A stretch of 64,000 bases of DNA from Aphrocallistes beatrix (taxonomy: Eukaryota > Porifera > Hexactinellida > Sceptrulophora > Aphrocallistidae), in NCBI GenBank assembly GCA_963281255.1, contig OY725499.1, positions 4,545,148 to 4,609,147 of the forward strand, in the 5' to 3' direction. The position numbers and the translations under genes were made by a program. Below the pieces are notes generated by a model. That model had not been told where the DNA came from, made no database searches, and was given only the letters and a program-made list of their open reading frames with translations. Each line of letters starts with the position of its first letter. Positions within the stretch are counted from its first letter, which is position 1. Shown in pieces: positions 34,063 through 44,774 of this stretch.

Positions 34063-34320
34063 ATGTCACGAGCTATTCAGATCATAAACTACACGAGCTA
34101 CGTGGGTAGGAGCAACCCATTGGACCATTTGCAGAGACTGCACAAGATAATGAATCAGGAGGGAATCTACCGCAAACTGAAGCTGAGAGAATTCTACGAG
34201 AAACCCACTGTCCGACGTAGGAGAGTAGCTCACGAGCTCTGCACCAAGATCTACGGGAGGGCCATGCTCAAGAAGATCGCATTCCTGAGACAAGGACATG
34301 CTCAGTTGCCTGTCATTTGA
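34063..34320 (+). CDS. MRPS21: Mitochondrial small ribosomal subunit protein bS21m
   Basis: An 85-residue protein of the mitochondrial 28S ribosomal subunit, from the ATG at 34063. The core FYEKPTVRRRRVAHELCTKI is the bS21 signature (YEKP followed by a basic cluster), and KKIAFLRQ follows as in MRPS21. The N-terminal helix DHLQRLHKIMNQEGI matches the family's usual helix before that motif. The length fits human MRPS21 (87 residues). The coding region is one exon; a CTGTACAG just before the ATG could be the end of a 5' UTR intron. The gene lies 0.5 kb after RSPH. It is missing from the second copy of the surrounding duplicated block (44.9-46.1 kb). Confidence 0.87.
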   Translation: MSRAIQIINYTSYVGRSNPLDHLQRLHKIMNQEGIYRKLKLREFYEKPTVRRRRVAHELCTKIYGRAMLKKIAFLRQGHAQLPVI

Positions 34321-34800
34321 TGGTTGTAGCGATAGAGTTACGTGTTAATCCTTATTAAATAGCTTATTGAAGAGTAGTTTCATTCTCTGAACGTATCCTC
34401 CCTTAACCCTTGCTCCACGTCTTCATCTGTGTATCAGTTTAACTACCGAGTATATCTCATTATGTCTGTGCAAATAGGTTCTGATCACTGGGTGACACAT
34501 TCCTTTGTAGCGTTGGTGGTGTGAAGCTTTTTGCTATATTCCGTTCACACAGTTATAGTTCTGATTACAGTGAATGTGGCTTCACTGTATCAGCAATCCT
34601 CTAGTCTTGTTAAATCCACTGTCTGCTTCCAGGATACCATCTTGTGATGCAAGAATGTAATGCAGCTGCCTTATTCATAAGACGAATGGTTAACAAATCA
34701 AATTCCACATTAGGGAAGAGAGTGAGAAGACATCAGTCTATGGTTAGATCTCACAGTTATCTGTAATAACTTATCATGGCTTTCATTGAACTGAGTTAGA

Positions 34801-35115
34801 ATGCATTGCTTGAGAGCTGTGAGATGTCTGCCTAGACTAGCACCACGTGTGCAGTTACACACCTCGTTACGTCACTACTACTCCAAACCTAAACAGAAGT
34901 CTGAGGGAACATGCAGGCGATCGGTCTAGCCACTGGGATGCTGTGTACTTCCTAGGTATGGTTAGTTATGCACGAACAATTGAATGTGTTCTGTATTGCT
35001 TGATTAACTGATGGGATGTTTGTAGGAGTCCAGATGAAGATGTAGAAAGATGTAGTAAGATGTAGTAAGATGTAGTAGTTCAAACAACAGAAGAACTCGG
35101 ATGGTGAGTGAGACG
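34801..35115 (+). pseudogene. TIMM50: Duplicated TIMM50 exons 1 and 2 (broken)
   Basis: 34801-34955 copies TIMM50 exon 1 (functional at 45935-46112). It has a one-base loss in the GTCTGAGGGAAC stretch and a deletion of about 20 bases in the segment coding for the membrane helix, so the frame is lost. About 35023-35100 copies exon 2 (functional at 46994-47053), its centre replaced by short GATGTAGTAA-like repeats. Upstream flanks from about 34610 also match 45563 onward. A degenerate copy of micro-exon 3 lies at about 35699-35727. Confidence 0.85.
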
Positions 35116-35160
35116 TAGTTTTTGCTTGCTTAGTGTGATATGATAGGTTTATATGAACCA

Positions 35161-35640
35161 AGGTTGAAACCGACTGAACCGAATATCAGTATTCATGAAT
35201 AGTTCCTGAACCGAATACGAATACTGATAATATTCGGTACTCTAACCGAATACAAATACTGATAATATTCGGTACTCTAACCGAATACAAATACTGATAT
35301 TATTCGGGTACTTCATAAATTATAATACTGCGCAGCTGAAATAAATAATCTTTAATAGAGGACTGTGAATTGTTATAGTACTGTATATGTTGACCTATTT
35401 TACAGATAGTGACTGGATATGATAGGTAAATTAGTTAGAAAATATATTATAACCAAGGTTGAAACCGATTGAACCGGATATAAATATTCATGAATATTCC
35501 CTAACCGAATACGAATACTGATAATATTCGGTTAGTTCAACCGAATATGAATACTGATATTCAGTTCCCAACCGAATATCAACTATTTGCCAAATAGTAT
35601 TTGGTCTAACCGAATATTGAACTATTCGGTTGCAACCTTG
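35161..35640. repeat. CCGAATAC/TTCGGT-rich repeat element(s)
   Basis: It begins ACCAAGGTTGAAACCGACTG and ends CTATTCGGTTGCAACCTTG, with internal direct and inverted copies of ACCGAATACGAATACTGATA. This appears to be two adjacent related inverted-repeat elements (35160-35300 and 35455-35640). No gene is supported. Confidence 0.55.
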
Positions 35641-35945
35641 ATATGAACTATGTTAGTATTTTTTGTGCATTTATTAAATTGTCTTATCTGTATACGGCTA
35701 AGGATAAGATATTCAGAATCAGAAAGGTGCAATCTAGTTTATTAACATTCCATTGTGCCATTAATGTATACATATATATCTCTATTTGAATGTATCGTTC
35801 TTCCTTCGCAACGTGGGTATTCGTTGAGAATGTTAATAACATAGTATATACTGTTTAATTTAAAACAATTAAAACATTTTAATGAATGAATCATAGATTT
35901 ATAACGTGCTAGATATCCTCTCAAGATAGCGTAGTGATAAGGTAG

Positions 35946-36403
35946 TTACATGATGGTACAGCAACTATTCACTCCCATCCTTAGTTCTGGTTCTGGTTTA
36001 GAGTTCTGGATCTGAGTAAAAATGTTGAGGAATGCTTCTTGCACATTTTCACAGCTCTTAGCGGATGTCTCAATGTAAGGACAGTTCCACTTTGAAGCAC
36101 ACTTCTCGGCCTCTGACGTCAAGACAAGTCTGTAGTCCTCAAGGTCCACTTTGTTCCCAACTAGGAGGAATGGAACGGGTTTATCGTCTCCCTTCACGCT
36201 GAGTATTTGCTCATGGAACTCTTCCAGAGCTGTGAAAGATTCCTCATCATTGATGGCGAACACTAACAAGAACCCTTCTCCATCCTTGTAGTAGGCCTCT
36301 CTGACCACATTGTAGTCTTCGTATCCTGCGGGATTAACACGAATAACAGACAATTCTGTATCGTTTATATCTTCCATACATTGTGTGATTATAAGTAATG
36401 CTT

Positions 36404-36441
<38 letters not shown>

Positions 36442-37183
36442 GTAACGAATTGATTGAAGAAACTGCCACGGTTTTGGCATGTGGGAGTCTTTTGGCTATG
36501 GCTCCAGTAAGTTCTGAGCTCAGACCAAAATGCCGACTCATCATGGAATAATGACGTTAACTGGTTTGTTTGGCATGACAGAGTATTCGTGACTCACTCA
36601 ATGAAAGTTTGAGTCTAATTCAAATGATAAAATAATCTTGGAATTATGACATCATTGTTGCTCATCACTATGTTCTTATATCCAGCATAAGTTATAACTG
36701 TCCAATTGAATACTCCATTATTTACGGATATATTTACTGAATCTGTTATTGGTTCTAACCTGCAGTATCTAGTATATCCAGCAAACAGATCCTATCTTCT
36801 ATCTTGGCATTCTTTCGGTCGTTGTCTGCTATTGTAGGTTCATATCCCTCATCAAACTGTAAACAAACAAATCAATAAGCATTGTTTACACATGGAAGTG
36901 TTGCTATCGAAATCTATACACAAAACTCTTAGTTTATTTTTGGATTTAAAGTAAAGTTTAGCAATGTGTTCTTCAGAAAGTTTTATCATGTATGGATGAT
37001 ATATCTAGTTTGCAATATTCCTTGAAAACACGGACACTGCACAAGTAAGCATTAGTACATAGATAGCTCATGCTCAGAACCTACCTCATCGTACATGAAC
37101 CTGAGAGTGAGAGCTGACTTCCCAACCCCTTCACTCCCCATCACTACCGTTTTGTGTAGAAGACTGCTAGTGTATTTAGACAT
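35946..37183 (-). CDS. Ral-like small GTPase, paralog 1 (Glu at Ras-12, Tyr at Ras-61)
   Basis: Exons 37183-37085, 36856-36760 and 36325-35946 join in phase to 191 residues. Ras-fold motifs: P-loop GSEGVGKS (residues 16-23), switch I YEPTIADN (38-45), DTAGYE (63-68), NKVDLED and ETSAK, with CAAX Cys-Thr-Ile-Met at the end. Ral GTPases act on exocyst and endocytic effectors at membranes. The sequence is closest to Ral ([33 protein letters not shown]). The residue equal to Ras Gly12 is Glu18 and that equal to Gln61 is Tyr67, so hydrolysis and GAP response should be impaired. Asp46 replaces the usual Tyr at Ras-40. There is no C-terminal basic patch. A degenerate TIMM50 exon 3 lies just downstream, showing descent from the Ral gene nested in TIMM50. 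Confidence 0.82.
36400..36560. repeat. Dispersed element ending in (AT)n, copy 2 (inverted)
   Basis: (AT)n at 36409-36438 is followed by CTGTAACGAATTGATTGAAG and the same downstream words as copies 1 and 3, in the opposite orientation. It is in intron 2 of Ral-like paralog 1. Confidence 0.6.
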
Positions 37184-37558
37184 GATGAAACTTGTGCTTT
37201 CTCTGTCATTAGTTTCTAGCATTTATATTTATAGGACGGAAATGTCCACAAAATTTAATCATTGTAGTCTTGCTTATGCAAATATTTGCACTATTAACAA
37301 ATATAGAATTTGTGCCAGCTTGTAAAAAATGCGAAGACATTAATATTTGCTAACTTACCCCTTTAAATGTTCAATGATTCGTTAAGCTGTAGCACACCAC
37401 AGTGACGTCGTAGACTATATTCAGTCGTGTGTGATTATACGTATGTAATGCTATCACTAAATTTCAAATTATAAGTACTGACTCAGTAACAAGGTAACAG
37501 AGCGAATTATGTAGTCTACCTTTTAGGCTAGTGTCTGCACTCTCAGACCATTTAAGCT

Positions 37559-37618
37559 ATGAGGGAGATCTCAACGGTTAATATTGAGTATCTCAATCTT
37601 CTGAAGGATGAATACAGG
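37559..37618 (+). other. Orphan first-exon-like fragment, copy 1
   Basis: ATG is followed by 20 open codons (ISTVNIEYLNLLKDEYR) ending at AG|GTGAGG, a good donor. It lies head-to-head with Ral-like paralog 1 about 375 bp away. A near-identical copy with four substitutions is at 40993-41052 upstream of paralog 2. No continuation exon is visible in the window, so it is probably the detached first exon of a gene carried along with the duplication. It may also be non-coding. Confidence 0.35.
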
Positions 37619-37689
37619 TGAGGCTATTTCTGGATTTACAAGATGCATTATAAATGGATATGTTTGTTTATGTAATGATTGAATTTAAC

Positions 37690-37982
37690 CAGGGTTGCGT
37701 GGGAATGCAATTTCAATTCTCATCCCATTCCCACAGAAACCCATAGGAAATACCACATGATCCCACAGGAAAGCCCCCAGAAACCCAAGGAAATTCCACA
37801 GAATCCCTTAGGAAATCCCATAGAATCTCACAGGGAATCCCACGGAAACCCACAGATGCTCACAGAATCCCACAGAAACCCACATAGGAATTCCCATAGG
37901 CTTAAAGTCATTCCATCCCATATGGGAATCAGTGGGATTTCCATGGGAATTCCCAGAGATTCCCATTCCCACGGCAACCCTG
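37690..37982. repeat. Palindromic element, CAGGGTTGCCGTGGGAATG family, copy 2
   Basis: A long copy whose core is a run of short tandem ATCCCACAGAAACCCA-like units, with right end CATTCCCACGGCAACCCTG. It sits at the junction between Ral amplification units, as do copies 3 and 4. Confidence 0.7.
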
Positions 37983-38325
37983 AATCTAACCCACTGGTCT
38001 TGATTCATACAATTAGTCTGACACGGAATTAGAATCTAATTGTGGTAGTTTTTTAAGCGCAGCGCTAAACTGTCTTATCTGTACAGAGCTAAGGGCAAGA
38101 TATCCTGAATCAGAAAGTAGTTTATTAACATTCCATTGTGCCATTCATGTATACAGATAAGTCTCTATTTGAGAGTATCGTTCTTCCTTCGCAATGTGAG
38201 CATTCGTTGAGAATGTTAATAACATGTATACTGTTTAATTAAAAATAATTAAAACATTTTAATGAATGAATCATAGATTTATAACGTGCTAGATATACTC
38301 TCAAAATAGCGTAGTGATAAGGTAG

Positions 38326-39624
38326 TTACATGATGGTACAGCAACTATTCACTCCCATCCTTAGTTCTGGTTCTGGTTTAGAGTTCTGGATCTGAGTAAA
38401 AATGTTGAGGAATGCTTCTTGCACATTTTCACAGCTCTTAGCGGATGTCTCAATGTAAAGACAGTTCCACTTTGAAGCACACTTCTCGGCCTCTGACGTC
38501 AAGACAAGTCTGTAGTCCTCAAGGTCCACTTTGTTCCCAACTAGGAGGAATGGAACGGGTTTATCGTCTCCCTTCACGCTGAGTATTTGCTCATGGAACT
38601 CTTCCAGAGCTGTGAAGGATTCCTCATCATTGATGGCGAACACTAACAAGAACCCTTCCCCATCCTTGTAGTAGGCCTCTCTGACCACATTGTAGTCTTC
38701 GTATCCTGTGGGATTAACACGAATAACAAACAATTCTCTATCATCGTTTATCTTCCATACATTGTGCAATTATATAGTAATGCTTAACTGGTTTGTTTGG
38801 CATGACAGAGTATTCATGACTCACTCAATGCAAGTTGAGTCTAATTCAAATAATAAATAATCTTGGAATTATAACGTCATTGTTGTTTATGACTATGTTC
38901 TTATATCTCTAAATACGTCTGTCCTACTGTTATAATCGATATCGCACGAAAAATCACCAAATTTATCAATTTTTAAAATTTTTGATGAGTAATGATGACG
39001 TCATAACAAAGTGATGAGTCATCATCTTCTTTTTTATCTGCTTGTGTGGTGCAGTGGTTAGGGCGTTTGAATACCAAGACTTAGGTCGCGGGTTCTAACC
39101 TCACTCTAGTCATTTGCATTTTACTCTCAATTACATTGCTTCGGTAATGTAATCTGAGCCTACACCCTTGCAGAACCTTAGTGAGCTGAAAGCACTAAGG
39201 ATGTCATCTCGTTTAAAGGTAAGGTTAGGTCAGGTGCTATCTTTCTTGCCTACTGTTAGCCGAGTTTTTCTCTGTAACACGCCATCATATGCACACAGAC
39301 ATGCCATCATATGCATACAGACACGCCGCATGCACACATTCAGCAACTATCAATAGGTTTAGCACCTCACCTAGATTGTAAACCCCCTGAGAACATATTA
39401 GCATGGATTCTGGGAGTATATAAATCTATAAACTTTAACTTTAATGGCTGAGTTATGCTCGAATAACTGTATTGCTTAACTTTTAAAAATGTGACAATGA
39501 TGTCACAATTCCATGATGAGTCGATATTTTGCTCTGAGCTCAGAACTTAGTGGAGCCATTGCCAAAAGACTCCCACATGGCAAAAATCAGCTTTCTGCGG
39601 CCGGCAGTTTCTTCAATCAATTCG

Positions 39625-39658
<34 letters not shown>

Positions 39659-40623
39659 TGGAACCTGTATATAACGGCCACCCAAGGGACTGGACAAAAT
39701 TGGCCGTTATACACAGGTTGCCGTTATATACAGGTGATTGTCTTAATCCCCACAAAAGGTATCAACGTAGTGAAATGAATATCAAGCTTTTAGAATCCAT
39801 TACTTTAAGTAATATAATGAAACTTGTTTATCGTTTGTAACAGGTTCAGTCATAAACACATAAAAAGGTGAAAAATTTGATGGTCGTTATAGACAGGTAG
39901 TGACCATTATAGACAGATGATGGCCGTTATACACAGTTTTTGGGTCAGTAAGGGACTGCAAATGGGTGGCCGCTGGCCGCGTTGAGCAGGTGACCGCTAT
40001 ACACAGGGTAAATATTATGGAATTTCGGACGGGACTGTTCAATGGTGACCGCTATAGACAGGTGACCGTTATACAGAGTGGCCGTTATAGCAGGTTCGAC
40101 TGTATATTAATCGAGTTTTAATAGTAAGGATGGATTTATTTACTAAATCTGTTACCAATTCTAACCTGCAGTATCTAATATGTCCAGCAAACAGATCCTA
40201 TCTTCTATCTTGGCATTCTTGCGGTAGATGTATCCCTCATCAAACTGTAAACAAACAAATTAATAAGCATTGTTATGTTGCTATCGAAATACAGCCAACA
40301 TCCGGTAGCTCGAACCCTCAGGAGAAATCAAAATCCGTTCGAGATAGAAATGCTTGTTTTAACCAGTTCAGGTTTTTAGATAATACTTAGGTTTGGGTTA
40401 GAGATAGTTGAGCGAAAGCGGTAAAAATTGATTATTAAACTAATTTTAAAATAGTAAAAAAAGTTCGAATTAAAAGGCTGTAATTTTTCAAGGGAGACAT
40501 AGATAGCTCATGCTCCGAACCTACCTCATCGTACATGAACCTGAGAGTGAGAGCTGACTTCCCAACCCCTTCACTCCCCATCACTACCATTTTGTGTAGA
40601 AGACTGCTAGTGTATTTAGACAT
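38326..40623 (-). CDS. Ral-like small GTPase, paralog 2 (effector loop deleted)
   Basis: Exons 40623-40525, 40244-40166 and 38705-38326 join in phase to 185 residues. It is nearly identical to paralog 1 outside exon 2. Exon 2 is 79 bp instead of 97; the missing 18 bp remove the switch I core, so [12 protein letters not shown] of paralog 3 becomes GYIYRK. The threonine that coordinates Mg2+ and senses GTP (Ras Thr35) is therefore gone. The Glu at Ras-12 and Tyr at Ras-61 remain, and so does the CAAX Cys-Thr-Ile-Met. The frame is open, but normal effector switching is not expected. It may be a decaying copy or a nucleotide-locked form. Intron 2 contains a SINE and a CAGT element, making it much longer than in the sister copies. 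Confidence 0.72.
39040..39456 (+). mobile_element. tRNA-derived SINE
   Basis: The head resembles a tRNA with a Pol III A box (GTGGTGCAGTGGTTAGGGCG) and a B box (GGTCGCGGGTTCTAACCTC) about 35 bp later. The body ends TTGTAAACCCCCTGAGAAC ... GGGAGTATATAAATC followed by a simple AACTTT tail. This is the layout of animal tRNA-type SINEs. It lies in intron 2 of Ral-like paralog 2. Confidence 0.65.
39505..39655. repeat. Dispersed element ending in (AT)n, copy 3
   Basis: Same word order as 11700-11852, ending in an (AT)n run at 39625-39654. The next element has inserted directly into this AT run. Confidence 0.6.
39656..40102. repeat. CAGT-ended element (CAGTGGAACCTGTATATAACGG)
   Basis: The ends CAGTGGAACCTGTATATAAC and TATAGCAGGTTCGACTG flank about 400 bp with many scattered GGCCGTTATA and GACAGGTGACC words. 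The style is typical of pogo/Tigger-like elements, with TA target sites. It is inserted in an (AT)n tract. Confidence 0.65.
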
Positions 40624-40992
40624 GATGAAACTCGTGATTTCTTCTGTCATTAAATTTCTAGCGTTTATATTTATAGGACAGAAATGTCCACAAAATTGCT
40701 ATCTAGTTTGCAAATATTTACACTATTGTGACAAATATAAAATTTGTCCCAGCTTGTAAATAAAAACAAAGACATTAATATTTGCTAACTTATCCCTTTA
40801 AATGTTCAATAATTTGTTAAGCTGTAACACACCACAGTGACGTCGTAGACTATATTCAGTCGTGTGTGATTATACGTATGTAATACTTATCACTAAATTT
40901 CAAATTATAAGTACTGACTCAGTAGCAAGGTAACAGAGCGAATTATGTAGTCTACCTTTTAGGCTAGTGTCTGCACTCAGACCTTTTAAGTT

Positions 40993-41052
40993 ATGAGGGA
41001 GATCTCAACGGTTCATATTGGGTGCCTCAATCTTCTGAAGGATGAATACAGG
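40993..41052 (+). other. Orphan first-exon-like fragment, copy 2
   Basis: A copy of 37559-37618 with ATG, open frame and the same AG|GTGAGG donor, upstream of Ral-like paralog 2. See copy 1. It is not present upstream of paralog 3, where the flank differs. Confidence 0.35.
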
Positions 41053-41089
41053 TGAGGCTATTCTGGATTTACAAATATGGTTGGTTGCA

Positions 41090-41585
41090 TGCATTTGCCA
41101 GAATTTTGAAGTTGGCATTTGTCAGAATGGACTTTTGCAGAATTGGCATTAGTCAGAATGGACTTTTGCAGAGTTAGCATTAGTCAGAATGGACTTTTGC
41201 AGAGTTAGCATTAGTCAGAATGGACTTTTGCAGAGTTAGCATTAGTCAGAATGGACTTTTGCAGAGTTAGCATTAGTCAGAATGGATAATTGTAGAATTG
41301 CCACATGAGAAAATTCCGCTTTCTTCCCTTTCTCATAGATATCTCACCACAAAACGCTACAAATCAGACTCACTGTCTTGAAATGCCACTCCGTCACCTC
41401 TTCGGTTCATAAATGTTCACTTTCAATTTCCTAATATTCTAAACAGAAAATGCTGCTTCCCCCCTTATTAATATCGACAATTTTGCCATTCTGACAAATG
41501 CCAATTCTGCAAAAGTCCATTCTGACAAATGACAAATCTGCAAAAATCCATTCTAACAACTGACAACTTCAAGATTCTGACTAAC
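41090..41585. repeat. Inverted-repeat element with internal 31-bp tandem repeat
   Basis: At 41130-41290 there are about five copies of a 31-bp unit (TTAGTCAGAATGGACTTTTG core). At 41490-41575 the complementary words (AAAAGTCCATTCTGACAAAT) appear in inverted order, so the whole stretch can fold back. Similar TTAGTCAGAAT/ATTCTGACTAA words occur in the fold-back at 55978-56133. Confidence 0.65.
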
Positions 41586-41635
41586 GCATCTTGTCCATAT
41601 GGATATGTTTGTTTATGTAATTATTGAAATTTAAC

Positions 41636-41756
41636 CAGGGTTGCCGTGGGAATGGAATTTCAATTCTCATCCTAATCCCACAGAAACCCAAGGAAATTCC
41701 ACATAATCCCATAGGAAATTCCACATAATCCCATAGGAAATCGCACAGAAACCCTG
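41636..41756. repeat. Palindromic element, CAGGGTTGCCGTGGGAATG family, copy 3
   Basis: It starts CAGGGTTGCCGTGGGAATGG and ends AGAAACCCTG. The flank after it matches that after copy 2, so it was carried in the Ral duplication unit. Confidence 0.6.
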
Positions 41757-42091
41757 AATTTAACCCATTGATCTCGATTCATTGATTAGTCTGACACGGA
41801 GTTAGAATCTAATCACGGTAATTTTTCAAACGCAGCGCGAAATTATCTTATCTGTACAGTGCTAAGGGCAAGATATCCAGAGTCAAAAATTAGTTTTTAA
41901 CATTCCATTGTGCCATTCATGTATACATAGATCTCTATTTGAGAGTATCGTTCTTCCTTCGCAACGTAGGCATTCGTTGAGAATGTTAACAACATGTATA
42001 CTGTTTAATTGAAAACAAAACATTTTAATGAATGAATCATAGATTTATAATGTACTTGATATACTCTCAAGATAGCGTAGCGATAAGGTAG

Positions 42092-43533
42092 TTACATGAT
42101 GGTACAACAACTATTTACTCCCATCCTTAGTTCTGGTTCTGGTTTAGAGTTCTGGATCTGAGTAAAAATGTTGAGGAATGCTTCTTGCACATTTTCACAG
42201 CTCTTAGCGGATGTCTCAATGTAAGGACAGTTCCACTTTGAAGCACACTTCTCGGCCTCTGACGTCAAGACAAGTCTGTAGTCCTCAAGGTCCACTTTGT
42301 TCCCAACTAGGAGGAATGGAACGGGTTTATCGTCTCCCTTCACGCTGAGTATTTGCTCATGGAACTCTTCCAGAGCTGTGAAAGATTCCTCATCATTGAT
42401 GGCGAACACTAACAAGAATCCTTCTCCATCCTTGTAGTAGGCCTCTCTGACCACATTGTAGTCTTCGTATCCTGTGGGATTAACACGAATATCAAACAAT
42501 TCTGTATCGTTTATATCTTCCGCACATTGTGCGGTTATATAGTAATGCTTAACTGGTTTGTTTGGCATGACAGAGTATTCGTGACTCACTCAATGCAAGT
42601 TTAAATCTAGTTTTATTACTAATAATCTATTGCTACATGTAATTCTAACCTGCGGTATCTAATATGTCCAGCAAACAGATCCTATCTTCTATCTTGGCAT
42701 TCTTGCGGTAGTTGTCTGCTATTGTCGGTTCATATCCCTCATCAAACTGTAAACAAACAAATCAATAATAATTGTTTACACATGGAAATGCTTCTATCCA
42801 AATACAGCCAACTCGAACCCTCAGGAGAAATCAAAATCCGTTCGAGATAGGTATGTTTGAGTTAACAGATGGCTTCCATTTGATGTGAAAAAATGTTATT
42901 TACTCAATTGGTCAAAGCTGAACAGAAACTAAGTTTATGTTAGACATGTTTGCAATTCAATCAATCCTATTTCTTTATTCAAGAATGATCTAGTGATGTT
43001 GCGGGCTGAAATGATGTATGTAAAACCCATAGTTGCAGTTGGTAGGCCAGATGTTCAGTTCGGGTTTTCAGATGAGACTAGGACTACGACGTTTGGGATG
43101 GAGATAATTGAGCGGCAGTAGTAAAAATTATTTATTAAACTAATTTTAGAATAGTAAAAAAGTTCGAATTAAAAGGCTGTAATTTTTCAGGGGAAACTGA
43201 AAATTCGTTCGAGATAGCGAACGTTCGATTTAACGGGCATTTGAGATAGAAGATGTTGACTATATATGCACACAACTCTTAGTTTATTTTTAGATTTAAA
43301 GTAAAGCTTAGCAATGTGTTCTTCAGAAAGTTTTATCATGTATGAATGATATATCCAGTTTGCAATGTTTCATGAAAACACGGACACTGTACAAGAAAAT
43401 ATTAGTACATAGATAGCTCATGCTCAGAACCTACCTCATCGTACATGAACCTGAGAGTGAGAGCTGACTTCCCAACCCCTTCACTCCCCATCACTACCGT
43501 TTTGTGTAGAAGACTGCTAGTGTATTTAGACAT
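42092..43533 (-). CDS. Ral-like small GTPase, paralog 3 (Glu at Ras-12, Tyr at Ras-61)
   Basis: Exons 43533-43435, 42746-42650 and 42471-42092 join in phase to 191 residues, nearly identical to paralog 1. The P-loop is GSEGVGKS (Glu at Ras-12), switch [12 protein letters not shown] is complete with Thr35 and Tyr40 equivalents, and switch II begins DTAGYEDY (Tyr at Ras-61). NKVDLED and ETSAK are intact, and the CAAX is Cys-Thr-Ile-Met without a basic patch. Of the three divergent paralogs this has the most normal effector loop and the highest chance of being functional. Intron 1 contains a CAGCCAACTCGAACCCTCAGG-ended repeat. A degenerate TIMM50 micro-exon 3 lies downstream at about 41865-41893. 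Confidence 0.83.
42803..43262. repeat. CAG-ended repeat (CAGCCAACTCGAACCCTCAGG)
   Basis: One end reads CAGCCAACTCGAACCCTCAG and the other carries CGAACGTTCGATTTAACGGG ... GATGTTGACTA. A partial relative is at about 40283-40490 in paralog 2 intron 1. It is probably another pogo-like family. It lies in intron 1 of paralog 3. Confidence 0.45.
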
Positions 43534-44099
43534 GATGAAACTCGTGATTTGTTCTGTCATTAGTTTCTAGCGTTTATATTTATAGGACAGAAATATCCAC
43601 AAAATTGAACAGTTGCAATCTTAGTTGCAAATATTTGCACTATTGACAAATGTAGAAACCAAGATTAAATTTGGGTCTGCTATATCCTTTTTAAGCTATA
43701 CCACATCACTATCACGTCGCTATATTTATTTGTACGTAGATATCAGTGTGTTTATGCTTATCAGTAAATTTCAAAGGATATGCACTGACTCGTGATAGGT
43801 AGAGCAAAATAAAGGAGTCCGCTCCTTTTGGAAAACAGGAGCGGAAGCCAGTGCAGGGCACTTATTTTTGAGAGCGCACTCCTTTTAATATAGTTTGTTT
43901 CCACAATTTTCTCTGATATGTAACACTTTTTCTTAACGTTTCCTACTGAAATTCAACTAGGGTAAATTTAAACTATAAGTTACATTTAAATTATAAATTT
44001 TTAATTGAAAAACGACTGTATTAGTATTCAAATCCTTAATTTTTTCTAATCTTGTTGGAATTTTTCGATAAATTTCATTGTATAACCAATTATTTTCGA

Positions 44100-44580
44100 A
44101 GGGAACGCGGAATTTGTCCTACATAAAAACTGGAAAATGTCCTACAACCAATTCCGGATTTTGTCTTACATCCAAATCCGGAATTTGTCCTACACTTTTT
44201 AAGATGTAGGAATTTGTCCTACAGTCAAATCCGGAATTTGTCCTACACTTTTTAAGATGTAGGAATTTGTCCTACAACCAATTCCGGACTTTGTCCTACA
44301 GTCAAATCCGGACTTTGTCCTACACTCTTTAAGATGTGGAATTTGTCCTACAACCAATTCTGGACTTTGTCCTACAGTCAAATCCGGAATTTGTCCTACA
44401 GTCAAATCCGGACTTTGTCCTACACTTTTTAAGATGTAGGAATTTGTCCTACAGCCAAATCCGGAAATTTGTCCTACAACCAATTCCGGACTTTGTCCTA
44501 CAGTCAAATCCGGACTTTGTCCTACACTTTTTAAGATGTAGGAATTTGTCCTACAACCAATTCAGGACTTTGTTTTTCCT
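44100..44580. repeat. Minisatellite (AATTTGTCCTACA units)
   Basis: About 20 short units of the form [GG]A[A/C]TTTGTCCTACA alternate with spacer types ACTTTTTAAGATGTAGG, ACCAATTCCGG and GTCAAATCCGG. The order of spacer types varies. Open frames across it are only products of the repeat period. Confidence 0.85.
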
Positions 44581-44774
44581 TACGAAAATGTTATAACTGG
44601 ATTTTAAAATGAATTTAGTGTTAAATGTTGACTGAAAAAAATAACAAATGCTCTATATGGCTAAGATGAAATGAATGGATGTCAAATATGAGTAAAGCTC
44701 ACTACTTCTATCATGCAGTATATCACCGGAAGATTTGTAGAATTCCTTTTATATTTTCTCTGCATATAGGACAT

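Noticed and set aside
34801..34955. Second functional TIMM50 start
   Set aside because: A one-base deletion and a deletion of about 20 bases in the membrane helix break the frame, and no later exons follow before the Ral genes.
39040..39115. Functional tRNA gene
   Set aside because: A and B boxes are present, but the sequence does not close into a complete cloverleaf and continues into a SINE body with a simple tail.
44199..44596. Open frames of about 100 codons on both strands in the minisatellite
   Set aside because: The protein is just the repeat translated; the frame stays open because of the period, not selection.
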